The notes: generated by a model not told the origin, from the sequence alone. A stretch of DNA of 24,157 nt from Sphacelaria rigidula (GCA_964200075.2 CAXNAA020000219.1:1-24157), one strand, 5' to 3'; positions 1-9,690 are shown, numbered from the stretch's first letter. A program made the numbers and translations.

Positions 1-104
1 TCAATCCCTCACGTCCACGGGCTCATCCCGAGGAAGGGGAGGGGTTCAAAGTGTGAGAAAAAAAAAACTCCGGAGTATCATTTTCGCACATCAGAACGAT
101 CTCT

Positions 105-389
105 ATAGGCCCCTCCTCGACTCAGAACAAGGTCACAAGACTGCTCCAAGGGCTTCCTCCCTCGCTAGGACTTGAAGATTTTCAAGACAGATGCTGTTCA
201 CGAACATACAGTCTTCGTCATCGGAAGTGACATATTGCACCTCCGTGGACACTTATAATGTCAAGCAGTCAAAGTCATACTCCAGAGTTATGACCTAATA
301 TCGTGATGCAAACCTCATATCCAAATCTCCTGCGTCAACCTGCAGCTCATCGTGCACCTGCACGTGTGCTAGAGGTGGACTACTCCACA
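105..389 (-). repeat. 3' LTR of the gypsy-type element
   Basis: This segment aligns along its whole length with 4570-4859, with one net 5-bp indel near 280 and scattered substitutions. It lies downstream of integrase on the coding strand, so it is the 3' LTR. Its inner edge carries a 13-bp tandem duplication of the terminal sequence: CTACTCCACAGCA occurs twice around 380-405. No clear polypurine tract is visible just inside it. Confidence 0.85.
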
Positions 390-1508
390 GCACTACTCCA
401 CAGCACCCCAAAAACTCCGCACTACTCTAAATAGAAAGTGAGTTTGACACACAGTAGACATCGACAATCACGTTCATGCTACCTTCTCCCGCCTGTTGGG
501 GACACACGATCATGTAATGAATGTCATGTTCCACAAAAAAGAGTGATAATTTGCACAACCTTGAACGTCGACACCCAAAGACAACGTCTCACTCGGATTC
601 AGCAGAGTCAATAATTCGGTTAACGACACTTTCCAGGCATAGCATGCTCACACATTGCAAATGTGCCGAGCATGATATCATTTCGACCCGTAGTCTTCGA
701 TAATATCATGCACTCAAATATTTATATCGTACTTTCCCTTCACACGTGCCCCCACCTTTCGGATTGGTCCCATCTGACGCAGCTCAGAACAAAATACGAT
801 GCTCCTTCAAGACAAATGGGCACACCATCCACATGCCCCTTTAAATCAGAGTTGGAACACCATCAATGTTCTTGTCCAAACACGTAGCCATCAGAAGACG
901 TGCCACAGTCAAAGATTACTGTATTCGCGTATGATTTCTTCATCCTCAACAACTGGAAACACTCGCGCTATACCTTCTCACGTACAAGCTCACGCATTTC
1001 GTAGTTTTCGCTCACTTACGCCAACAGCAGCAATCGCCATCTCCAACAGTCAGGATGTGCCAACCGCACAAAAATTAGCCCAGTTTACTGCGCGAACAAG
1101 ATTATAGAGCTTCGCTGCACTCAGCACACAGCAGTATATTGAGAACTGCCTCACTCTGACTCTTCACAAGACACTATCCACATCAGTAATTTTCAAGCGA
1201 AAAGTCTACAAATGCATGCTAATAGCCCACACATGAATGCTATTTTTTCACTCAGCACCTTCTTTGCATAAACCATCATGAATCATGCGTGCTGATCAGA
1301 GGAGCACAACACGCACATACCAAACATCCGCTTGTACGCCGGCATTTCCACCAGTAAACGCGATGCGATCATACTCGCTTAACCGTATGCTTCATGCGCA
1401 AGCAGCAGCACACACGTGACCAGAAACCACCCCACAACCACCTACAATCGTCCACCAAACGATTCAGGTTCACCAGCCATGATGTCTTTCCTCATTCTCA
1501 ATAAGCAA
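390..1508 (-). pseudogene. Decayed 3' part of the element, with traces of the integrase C-terminal domain
   Basis: No intact frame exists here. On the minus strand between about 790 and 650 one frame reads MGPIRKVGARVKGKYDINI, a stop, VHDIIEDYG, then YHARHI. This resembles the integrase C-terminal region of gypsy elements, where a GP.R.V motif is followed by a VQDI motif and a VHV/YHAR motif. The match is by eye and interrupted by stops. The rest of the interval (about 800-1500 and 390-640) shows nothing I can name; a chromodomain may once have been here but I cannot find it. Confidence 0.4.
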
Positions 1509-2200
1509 TCACACCAGTACTTTCTCCTCAACACCACCCAACCCAGCGCTCACCACAACATCAAGCACCGCAGGTAATGCCTTCCTCGTAGTTCTCCTGC
1601 GCTCCTGAGAAACAGCAGCACTCCGACTACAATCTCGTCTACACCACAAAGCGGCATTTTCACTCGAACAGTCGCTCCTCGCATCATAGGTACAGCTACA
1701 GCTCGCATAGCTCTCTCGGAAACCGGTGTTCGATGCCCACTGCACGGCAGGTACCAAACCCACCCAGGCATCAACATCGCACCTTTCCTCCTGCAACATG
1801 GCCTTCAAGGTACGAACAATGTCACGCATCATACGCTCACATTCACGATGTGACCACGGCGAGTGGGCCAACACGAATCTGCGATCCATCAGCGCCTTCT
1901 CGAGCGCTATCACCACACGATTATCAAATTGCGATGCCGTATCGCTGACCCGTCCCTCCGGCGGCCCCAGCGCTTTGCACCATGTCAACAGATGCTTCAC
2001 CGTCGTCGCCGCCGAACGAGACTCCGTGGGTTCCAACCACACGAAGTTGCTCAAGTCATCCATCATTACCAATATGTACTTGAACCGATCTCCTTCGTCC
2101 AATCCACTGTCTCCCCGCGGACCACCCTCGCCAACACTGAGAAAGTATAATTGCATCACCTCAAATGGAATTTCTTGGGCGTTGCAATCGCCGCTCTCGC
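1509..2200 (-). pseudogene. Integrase core domain (DDE) of the gypsy-type element
   Basis: The minus-strand frame contains an rve-type integrase core, which inserts element cDNA into the host genome. Visible motifs in order are CNAQEIPFEVMQLYF (end of the zinc-binding region leading into the core), YILVMMDDLSNFVW (first catalytic Asp), VSDTASQF (second Asp) and HSPWSHRECERMMRDI (catalytic Glu in CER). The second Asp and the Glu are about 34 residues apart, so the DDE triad is kept. WASNTGFRESY follows as in related gypsy integrases. Beyond it the frame becomes Cys/Arg-rich nonsense, suggesting a frameshift near 1650-1700. The HHCC zinc domain upstream is almost wholly missing because of the deletion at about 2200. 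Strong identification, not functional. Confidence 0.88.
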
Positions 2201-2203
2201 CTA

Positions 2204-2371
2204 CACCGCCTGCACACCGCAGTACATGAGCCCGAGCGCCACCAATTGTGCGATGCAGCGTGCGAACCACGGCATCCTGACCGGGGAGTATGCCCTCGGC
2301 CAAGCCTCTGCCTCCAAAGCAACAGCTTTGAATTTCACCTTCAAAGGCTCAATGCGAGCAGGCGGATAACC
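2204..2371 (-). pseudogene. N-terminal stub of the gypsy-type reverse transcriptase
   Basis: A 56-codon minus-strand frame reads GYPPARIEPLKVKFK, then WPRAYSPVRMPWFARCIAQL, then VALGLMYCGVQAV before a stop at 2201-2203. This matches the start of gypsy RTs, where a 'K.RPYPP..R.FL......L...GLIYRN..A.WA' pattern precedes the fingers domain. Directly downstream the sequence switches to the end of the integrase zinc domain in another frame. All catalytic RT motifs (including YxDD) and RNase H are therefore absent. The assignment rests on pattern memory, not on an alignment. Confidence 0.6.
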
Positions 2372-2639
2372 ATGGAGCACTCGCCGAAGAACGTCCGCTC
2401 TGTTCCGTACAAGCTCACTACTCTAGCTCACGCCGTTCTCCGACATGCCGTTATCCGCGGAGGCCTGTCTCGCCTCCTCCGGCGCAACATCAAGCTCAGC
2501 AAGCTCTTGTTCCGGGGATATGCTCATCACCGCACCTCTCGATGACAACCGCTCGACCAAGGAATAAACGGGCTCCGCCCAACCCCCTGGTTGCTATAAA
2601 GCGCCAACCGCGATACTGACACGCCGACAGTCCGTAAAA

Positions 2640-3090
2640 TCAGGCGCATTTACACCTCGCACCGAGGTTCTTCCTTGCATGTGCACAGGCGCCTGAACTA
2701 CTGTTCACGTCAATGCCCAGCGCCTCCAGCATAGGGCTCCCCATGATTATTACATCATTTTTATCCGGCATGACCGCATATGAATATGGGTTCAACACAA
2801 CCGGTCCCCAGCTGGTGTGTAAAGCGGTTTGGACAGGGCAAATTTTCTGCTTCACGCGCTCAACGTTGCCGTTCACCAGCTTCACCAGCTGTTCCCCAAG
2901 CATCGGTGTGACCACTCGAACATCTGGATCCATAGATTGCAATTTCGTCGCTACACTCACTGACATGGTCGTAATTCCAGATCCGAGCTAAAATTGCCTT
3001 GACCGGACAAACACTTTGTGCCCCTGCACTCGGTACAGACAAGTCGGCGAGACACCACATTTCCTCGTTATTTACGTGTATTCCCTCGGA
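2640..3090 (-). pseudogene. Aspartic protease (retropepsin-like) remnant
   Basis: The first half continues the gag frame after a stop: VNNEEMWCLADLSVPSAGAQ then SVCPV (about 3078-3010). This looks like a protease active-site segment (normally C.L.DSGA) in which the D-S-G triplet is disrupted. The frame then shifts near 2980 and the second half (2966-2640) contains VIIMGSPMLEALGIDV, the conserved I-x-G-x-x-(W/F/M)L-x-x-x-G-(I/V) end of retropepsins. In an active element this enzyme cleaves the Gag-Pol polyprotein. Here the active-site lesion, the frameshift and the loss of the downstream RT make it a pseudogene. Between 2372 and 2639 lies linker sequence in which I see nothing further. Confidence 0.65.
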
Positions 3091-4394
3091 TTAAAAATCT
3101 GACCCCTCGCCCGGTTTAAGCGATCTCCACGACAACACCGCCTCAGATGTCGGACCCGGGACTGTTTCCCCTGACATGGTCTGCTGTACGCGTTCAGTAG
3201 AAACGATTGGTTTTGGCGGCAGCATCGCTCCACTGCTGGGAATATCCCCTCCATCGGCTGCAAATATAACCCTTGTAGGGGCAGGACTCTTGCCCCCTCC
3301 TCGAGGCACCTGTCCAGGTCCTTGCGACAGCTGCTGCTGTTGTTGCTGCATGTCGCCGGCCTTCGACTGCCCACTTGCAGTATGTTGTGGAGCAGCAGCT
3401 TGGCTTTGCTGCTTGTAATTATTCAGAAAGTGGCCCTTGTCTCCACATGCGAAACAACCCGCATAGCTTGGGGATGATATCCGAGATTTCCCGAAACTAG
3501 CTTTCTTAACTACCAGTGGTCGCCGTTTTTTACCATTCGGTTGGTGCTTGGACCCGGAGGGCCCGCTGCCGCTCTCCTGTTTCAGCTGCGGCTGGTGATG
3601 GCGCTGTTCATCAGCCGCTTCCACCGCCTTCCATGCCTCTGCTACTTACCGAGCCGTATCATACGCGAGCCCAACGTCCTCATTCCACCCCCCCTTCATG
3701 TGTAAAATGTTGAGAGTTTTTGTCTTGAATTCAGGGGGGATCATTCCAGCGAGCAATTCCCGCGTAATAACTTCAGGGGGTCCTGTTTTGAACGTCTGAT
3801 CCTCGCGGAACGCGCGCTCGATGCTTGAAGTTTCGGCGAAAAACTCCTCGAGGACACTCCACTGCCCCTCGATTCTACCTCTGGCAGTCGGCTCGTTACG
3901 GGCGACTAACGCCTTCCGTACACCAGCTGCAGCAACTGAAGGATTGATCTTTGTATCTATCCAACATTTTGCATGTCTGCCGATGGCCTCCTTCAGTTGA
4001 TCATCGCGTACCGATCCTTCGGAAATTGTACGTGACAGACACGCGCGAATGTGCTTAGGCACGAGTTCTGTCACGGCCAATCCTTTTGCAACCCACTGAC
4101 GGTTTTGGTTTTGTGAATCGGTATCATTTTGACTTGGAAATGACTAAAAATGATGCCGATTCACAAAATCAGAAATCGTCTTCATAAAGCGGCCTGTACT
4201 GTAAGCCCCTTGTTGCTCCATTGTGCAGTTCCCTCGTAATCCTTATATTTCTGAAAGAAACGTCTGGAGGCAGCTTCACTGACGTGCCGTCCGTACTCCG
4301 GTGCTTTTAGCGATCCGCCTGGCATAGGCTCAGTAAATATAAACGTTACCTCATCGCCTGCATCGCTTCCATCACCTCCCCTGCGCGCTGCCAT
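3091..4394 (-). pseudogene. gag remnant with degenerate zinc knuckle
   Basis: Gag forms the particle and binds element RNA. The frame opens at an ATG (4394, MAARRGGDGSD) and runs 70 codons to a stop at 4182. It resumes in another frame at 4080 (AVTELVPKHIRACLSR) and continues to 3091 with a single in-frame TAA at about 3646, after YDTAR. The central part is alpha-helical and charged, like retrotransposon capsid sequence. The C-terminal part is Gly/Gln/Ser-rich and holds one zinc knuckle at about 3460-3420: CFACGDKGHFLNNY, spaced CX2CX4HX4 but with Tyr where the last Cys should be. A Gln run (about 3340) follows. The frame change coincides with an inverted repeat at 4109-4168. Confidence 0.78.
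4109..4168. repeat. 60-bp inverted repeat inside gag
   Basis: Arms 4109-4130 and 4147-4168 are reverse complements at 21 of 22 positions (TTTTGTGAATCGG.ATCATTTT), separated by 16 bases. It sits exactly where the gag reading frame changes. This suits a small foldback/MITE insertion, but no clear target-site duplication is visible. The core TGAATCGGCATCAT recurs in direct form at about 5109-5122. Confidence 0.75.
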
Positions 4395-4546
4395 TCATCC
4401 TTAGCTGCACGCAATTCTTCCAGCCAACGTAGCCGTCCCTCTGTTTTTCAGCGAGCTGCCTCGCGTTACAGACTGCACACCTCTGTGCACAGTACAAAAT
4501 TTGCAGAGACTCCGCAGCTGAAAAAACCCTTCCCCAGAAACCAGCG

Positions 4547-4559
4547 GGTTCCCTGACCA
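4547..4559 (-). other. Candidate primer binding site
   Basis: On the minus strand TGGTCAGGGAACC lies 10 bases inside the 5' LTR. It begins with TGG, the complement of a tRNA 3' CCA, as primer binding sites do. The matching tRNA is not identified, and the 10-base gap is longer than usual, which may mean that the LTR boundary is misplaced. Confidence 0.4.
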
Positions 4560-4569
4560 AACGTTTATT

Positions 4570-4859
4570 ATAGACCCCTCCTGGACTCAGAGCAAGGTCA
4601 CATAACTGCTCCAAGGGCTTCCTCCCTCACTAAGGCTTGGAGACTTCGAGACGGATTGTGTTTACGAACACACAGTCTTCGCTATCGGAAGTGACCTGTT
4701 GCACCTCCGTGGACACATACAATGTCAAGCAGTCATAGTCGCACTCCAAGGAATACCTCACGACCTGATATCCTGATGCAAATCTCATATCCAAATCTCC
4801 TGCATCAACCTGCAGATCATCATGCACCTGCACATGTACTAGAGGTGTACCACTCCACA
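4570..4859 (-). repeat. 5' LTR of the gypsy-type element
   Basis: Direct repeat partner of 105-389, lying upstream of gag on the coding strand. It starts TGTGGAGTGG on the minus strand. The minus strand also has a chance open frame of about 76 codons, which I do not regard as a gene. No TATA box or polyadenylation signal was convincingly located. Confidence 0.85.
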
Positions 4860-4864
4860 TCTCT

Positions 4865-5397
4865 CGAACCCGTGGTCAGAGACGTAGGCCCGTCTTTACA
4901 ATACCGTCCCTGTTATTCCTGACATGTTCTCACCGTTCCTTCCGAGACTCGAGGCAAAAACCACACAAAACAAACAAAATAACACCAACTTAAACAAGGA
5001 GAGAGACATCGATAAAGAAGATAAATAGCTTCCCCCCCCCCCCCCCCAGGTCCATCGGCGTGAGATAAAAATAAACCCTTAACTTATTTTTATCGAATTT
5101 GAATCGGCATCATCTCAACGGGTGCTGAATCGTTTTGTGTGGGGTGGATGCGCTTCTCACACAAATCATCGTTTCTGAACGGTTTCTGAAAAGGTTCGCG
5201 CAAGAACTCGAACAACGTGTTCATCTCATGAGCTGTTCCAGCTTTTCCGCCAAATTATGCCATGTACCATTACACAACGCACATGAGTACCATCGGTGCA
5301 CACGCGGCCATTCGGCTCCCCTGTAGTGGAGTTTTGAAAATGTCATCCAACCTGGCGTCCGTTCTCAAAGTCCCGTCCAGGGGATCTTCGGTATTCG
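4865..5397. other. Intergenic, no gene seen; poly-C tract
   Basis: No coding signal is supported. A run of 16 C (5032-5047) is the only marked feature, followed by AT-rich sequence. At about 5109-5122 the sequence TGAATCGGCATCAT matches an arm of the inverted repeat inside gag. Confidence 0.6.
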
Positions 5398-5415
5398 AAA
5401 TCCTCTAGAGGATTT
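5398..5415. repeat. Perfect 18-bp palindrome
   Basis: AAATCCTCTAGAGGATTT is a perfect self-complementary sequence. Its role is unknown. Confidence 0.7.
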
Positions 5416-5500
5416 TCAAGGTTGGGGTCTCCCTCGATTGTCTGGGTCAATATCGAAACCTTCTGGATTGTTTTTGAAGGCACGCATGCTATGGAAACTG

Positions 5501-5598
5501 GAATTTGAACAGCCTCTGCTGTTCGATTTAAATCCTTTATCCAAATTTGGAGTCGGGCATAAAGGATTCATTTCGAGCAGCAGGGGCTGTTCAAATCC
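5501..5598. repeat. Foldback with 40-bp arms
   Basis: Arms 5501-5540 and 5559-5598 are imperfect reverse complements (about 34 of 40 by eye) around an 18-base spacer. Because of the symmetry both strands give near-identical peptides containing FEQPLL. This is a structural consequence, not evidence of a gene. Confidence 0.75.
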
Positions 5599-5608
5599 CA
5601 TCTACACT

Positions 5609-5829
5609 GGCAGATGGAATTCGTAAAGCAAAATGTGTTCGACATCAATCGTCGTTTCGCCCGTCAATTCATCCTGTAATTGGGCAAAGAAGGAGCGTAT
5701 TTGCCAGCAGTCTCTGCCGTTCAAGCCCCACATAATTTACCGTAATCAGCGGATGAAATTCGAGAAGCAGCAGAAGTTGTTGAAAAATCATCTTCTTGCC
5801 CCCCAATTCATATGCTAATTGGGCAAAGA
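5609..5829. repeat. Two-copy direct repeat, period about 139 bp
   Basis: About 80 bp ending in AATTGGGCAAAG occurs at 5609-5690 and again at 5746-5829. Each copy carries a small palindrome (GCCC...CAATT...AATTGGGC). On the minus strand both copies read FAQL..EL.G followed by LL..EFH, but in different frames because the spacing is not a multiple of three. It could be a decayed coding repeat. The family is not recognised. Confidence 0.55.
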
Positions 5830-7125
5830 GATCGAATTTTTCAACACCCTCAACTGTGTACAAATCTCACACACTGATTGCGAGTGTATGTCCACATGGC
5901 CGCGCTGTACGGGTTTGGCTGGTGGGTATGGTGAAAGGAGAATATACCTCCCTTTTGTGTATACACAGGTTTCGAAAAACCCGTAGTCCATGGTCTACGG
6001 AATGAAAATCAAACCATTCGTTTTTTATTATACACCCGAAAAATTATGATCGCGGTATATACTGTACTTTGATGGCGCTATGACGATCACAACGATAAGC
6101 ACGCAGTTTGGTGCTGTGTACTGGACTGTACAATGCCGTGCAGGACAGTACCATATCTTGCTTATACACGTGCGGTGTAATATACTGCAGAGTTAGCGCG
6201 CCACATGCGCTACGTATGGCTATACAAAGTGGATGCCTGTAACTTTGGGTACATGGGGGTGTTATATGCCGTCAGCTGCTGTAGTATACATCACGGTGCG
6301 CGGTCTTGCAGCATGCGCACAACGGCAGTCAGTAAGATGTGAAAGGGAATCGGACAAAGTACAGTACAGATAGCGCAGGACTACATATGTTTTCTGTTCA
6401 CAGTGCGACGTGGAAATGACTTGAACAGCGTTGGCAGCTTTGTCTATGCCTGCACCGTCCATGAGTGTGTATGCAATGAGCCGGTGATTCCGCGCACCCT
6501 ACCCCGCGTGGTTCCGCGGCCGCGCCTGTGCCCAAGTCGTGCTCTTTGCTGCAGGGTTGTGGTGGTAGCTGGGAATAAGTGTTGTGGGGTTTGCATGGTT
6601 CGATCTGTGAACTCGGCGGGTGATACATATCTGACGTGATGGTCCATAAATAAACACGAGATTGTTGGAGTCTCAAAGGCGCCCTAAAGATAGTTAGGAC
6701 ACAAGTGTCGTCCAGAGTTTTGATGTAGTGCGAACTCCAGAGGTGGATTTACACACTAGAGAGTATCGTTTCCCCAAATTTCCCCAGGGGCACCCTCAGT
6801 AAAATTATGTGCTCTAGGGAATCAGGTGCCCTCTGGCAGCTTCGTTTACTGTCCACTCCAGAGGCATCATGGACCACCAGAGGGTCCTCCAGAGGATAAA
6901 GATCACGATAGAGGATTTCCAAACAGGAGCCGAATAGCCGCGTGTGTGCCCATGAATCTTGGCTATCGATCAGTTGAGCGTGGCGGCGGGAGCCGCCGAA
7001 ACCCTTGTATATATAATACATATGCAGGTGTGTGCGATGTATACCTCATTGGAACGTTACCACCACCTAACAGCGGGTTTGAGACAAGCGACACCCGGTT
7101 TTCGCGTCGACGCTAGTACCGTTGT
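5830..7125. other. Intergenic, no supported gene
   Basis: Only short chance frames occur. A near-palindrome CCGTAGTCCATGGTCTACGG lies at 5981-6000. Around 6050-6200 the sequence is rich in GTAC/TATAC motifs, like 8690-8760 and 13270-13505. From 6720 to 6930 CCAGAGG-type words recur. None of this indicates a known feature. Confidence 0.5.
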
Positions 7126-7395
7126 ATGTACATGTATCATTTCACTTTTTTCACCACTTTTGCCGAGTTTTCTCTGGCGGCAAAGCATCTCATCACGCGC
7201 CTTCTTTTGCAGTGTACGAAGAAGGCGCAACGGTACATTGCCGTTCAGGTTTGGGTGTCATCTGATACCTGCGGCGCGTGTTCTGGCCATCGAAAGTCGC
7301 CCGCACTGGCTCTTTTTTGCGGGGTGTCGATCCCGAGCCACAAATGCCTTCTCAAGTTCATGAAAAACTTTAAGCAGGAGGATGATTGTTTGCGG
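7126..7395. repeat. Block A: repeat with coding-like conservation, copy 1
   Basis: This block is about 78-80% identical to 9432-9690 in the same orientation. Length differences in the compared part are a multiple of three. Of the substitutions I tabulated over about 52 codons, more than half fall in one codon phase. That phase is the wobble position of either a plus-strand frame (NGTLPFRFG.HLIP) or a minus-strand frame (RDRHPAKK then ARTRA.GIR). The minus-strand reading of this copy is stopped by TGA right after GIR. I cannot name the family. Confidence 0.6.
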
Positions 7396-7410
7396 GGTAT
7401 TCCCCCCCCC

Positions 7411-7739
7411 GTGTTTCTCTTCGTCGGGTTCTCGTTCATTTGGGAGCACGAGTCAACCGCTTATGCCGCCAATATCACGAGAACATGAGAGCGATGCCGT
7501 TAAAAACAGTTGAACATTGCCTTGGCCTTAGTCAGCAGCAAACACCAGACCGTGCGGTGAGCCTTTGACGAGTTGAACAAGGCATCACGTGGGCAAACGT
7601 CCCCACTGTGGTTCAACTGTGTAAAACCAACAAACGGGGGTGCCGCAATCCCTGTGATCATGCAACCCGTAGGATGCACCAGTGAAATACAGGCGCAGGG
7701 ATATTCTTGTGACAGGGATGACAGGGAGAATTATACGAG
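7411..7739. other. Intergenic, no supported gene
   Basis: A run of 9 C (7402-7410) ends block A. Beyond it I see no coding or structural signal up to the start of block B. Confidence 0.5.
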
Positions 7740-8205
7740 TACGCACCTCATGTATATTTCGACGGCTTACCGTATTATCAGTACAAGTCAAGCGTTACTT
7801 TGCTTGTGGATTTCTCCGCCGTGTCTGAACGAACCAGCCTGCAAATTGGCACAGAGGCAGACCACAACACAGACAGCATATTCCCGGATCGGCAGCACGT
7901 TTTACGTGGTGGGCCAGACGCACGAAGTTAAATCGGATTCTGGGCAATGCCATCGATACGTCCTCAAAACGGAGTCTCCTCGGCCCAGACAGTGTGTGAG
8001 CCGTCAGTGAATGCATATATGGACACGCAGATGCGCTCACTTCCACATCATGACCTACTGGGCGGCTCCTGCCCCGGCAAACGAGCATCGATCCGTAATA
8101 GGTACACTCTGGATGATGTCATTTTGCGCGATGCCTATCTTGGTATCGCCTGTAGAGGTACTCACTTCAGGAGGCACGGTCGTGCAAGCGCTGTCCGTGC
8201 TTTTC
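7740..8205. repeat. Block B: diverged direct repeat, copy 1
   Basis: Colinear with 8790-9256 at an offset of 1050-1052 bp. Shared anchors are CGCAYCTCATGT (7742), GGATTTCTC (7808), CACAACACAG (7863), ACGCAGATG (about 8024), CTCTGGAT (8107) and CTGTAGAG (8150). Identity is only about 60% between anchors. One- and two-base indels make conserved coding unlikely. Confidence 0.6.
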
Positions 8206-9411
8206 AGTGTTGCGCCAAAAAAAAAAAGAGCCAAATGTACGCCGATTATCGCATACAAGAACCATTGTATAAGTTACCAGCTTGGATCATCCGCAAAGTA
8301 GGGGTAGTTCACATGAGCGAGGTGCCCCAGAGGGACGACCTACGACCCTAGGCACGGCATATCTGAAAAGCTATGTTCAAGGCTGGATCGTCGGCACAAG
8401 TTGCAGGTCGAGAACGTGATAAATATCCCGCGTTCGGTGGTGTGCATGGTGTTGCTCGGTGCGGGTGCCTTGCGGGCCCTATTGTACGACGATAGGTGAC
8501 GACCACGCTTGGTGTTCCAGCGCACCACCGCGCCCAGGGCGTAGTATATGGAGTGTGTAATCCGCTTGAAAAAGAAGCATCTCATTTACTTTCGTTGCAC
8601 TGGAAAATGCCACAATCGTTTGCATGCAAGTCTGGCGGCGCAGCTGATGGATTTGAAATTTGAAAACTCCGTCATGACCACTATATAAAGTGCAGTATAA
8701 TACGCTGATGCAATGTACGGTCTACAGACAGTATACCCGTACCGTAATACTACATAATCGCATATGATATGCGGCGTAATCAGGGCGTAACCGCATCTCA
8801 TGTTTATTTGGGTACTTTCCTCAGGCAAACCACCATTTTTCAGTGCAACTTGAGTTATGGATTTCTCGCCTGTGGCTGCGTGTTCCATCATGGAACTTTG
8901 CACACTAGTTGGTCACAACACAGGCAACATACGCCCGAGGCATCCACGCGATTGGGCCTGGGAACACCGTACAACATGGCCCCAGCCCATTGTGGGGAAT
9001 GCCGTCCATGCGCTCTCAAATCAGCCATGCAGCTCGCCAGACTTCGCGCACTACAGGTTAAAGCATATGTGCACGCGCAGATGCACAAACTTGGACATTT
9101 AGCGCGGCTGGGCGGCCGATGTGGTAGAAAACTGACACCAGTCTGTACTGCAGTCCTCTCTGGATCATGACCATCTGTAGTGCACCGATCGGCACACAGT
9201 CTGTAGAGCTGCGCATTTCATGACGCACGACCCTACGCGCGCTGTAGCCGCTGCGAGGCGCTGAAACTTTGCTCATATGTTGCACGAACCTCAGTCAACA
9301 GTTCCACGTCGCTATACCTAGTATTGTGTGCTGCAGGAGTGCGCACTGGAGGGAAAAGTGGTCAGGTTTTGTCACGATGTTTTTTCGTTTTTTTCTTTTG
9401 GCGCAACACTG
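8205..9411. mobile_element. Possible hAT-like non-autonomous DNA transposon
   Basis: CAGTGTTGCGCCAAAA at 8205-8220 is the exact reverse complement of 9396-9411, and both continue into A- or T-rich sequence. The CAGTGTTGCG start is typical of hAT terminal inverted repeats. No transposase frame exists in the 1.2 kb between them, so it would be non-autonomous. Against this, the 8-bp flanks (GTGCTTTT and TTTGACGC) do not match, so no target-site duplication is visible. The left end also falls at the end of block B. Confidence 0.4.
8790..9256. repeat. Block B', copy 2
   Basis: Second copy of block B, in direct orientation and wholly inside the interval bounded by the hAT-like ends. The segments between 8206 and 8789 and between 9257 and 9395 hold no supported gene. 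Confidence 0.6.
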
Positions 9412-9431
9412 TTTGACGCGCAATGTATATT

Positions 9432-9690
9432 ATGTACATGTGTAATTTCACATTGTCACCGCTTTTGCCGAGTTTTCTCTGGCAAGGCATTTTTTCCCAC
9501 ACGTCTTATTGCAGCGCACCGAGGAGGCTCAACGGTACATTACCGTTCAGGTTTGGGCGCCATCTGATACCTGTTGCGCGTGTTCTGGCAACCGAAAGTC
9601 GCTCAAACTGGCCCTTTTTCGCGGGGTGTCGATCCCGGACCACAAAATCCTCTTCAAGATCGTGGAAAACTTGACAAAATATATTTTCGA
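9432..9690. repeat. Block A', copy 2
   Basis: Second copy of block A. It begins 21 bases after the right hAT-like end. A small hairpin (CCCCGGGAGG at 9701-9710 against CCTCCCGGAGGGG at 9721-9733) follows it. Confidence 0.6.

Larger units (their letters stand above)
105..4859 (-). mobile_element. Degenerate Ty3/gypsy-type LTR retrotransposon, internally deleted
   Basis: Two direct repeats of about 285-290 bp bound a minus-strand series of gag, protease, RT stub and integrase. TCTCT occurs directly outside both ends (100-104 and 4860-4864), as expected for a 5-bp target-site duplication, although this is a low-complexity motif. Read on the minus strand the LTRs start TGTGGAG and end near CTAT, so the 5' TG is present but the usual terminal CA is not. 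The integrase core resembles the Ty3/gypsy lineage of oomycetes and brown algae rather than copia. The order gag-PR-RT-IN with RT almost absent indicates internal deletion rather than copia order, because an RT N-terminal stub precedes integrase. LTRs agree at roughly 85-90% by eye, so the copy is old. Every frame carries stops or frameshifts and it cannot be autonomous. Confidence 0.88.

Noticed and set aside
3176-3418. Cys-rich small protein on the plus strand
   Set aside because: The Cys run is the antisense of the Gln run in gag.
1509-4394. Ty1/copia element, because integrase follows protease closely
   Set aside because: An RT N-terminal stub lies before integrase and the integrase text matches the gypsy lineage, so the closeness is due to deletion.
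7800-9090. Conserved minus-strand protein with a CCLCC motif in blocks B and B'
   Set aside because: One- and two-base indels between copies break the frame, so the shared motif is likely residual nucleotide similarity.
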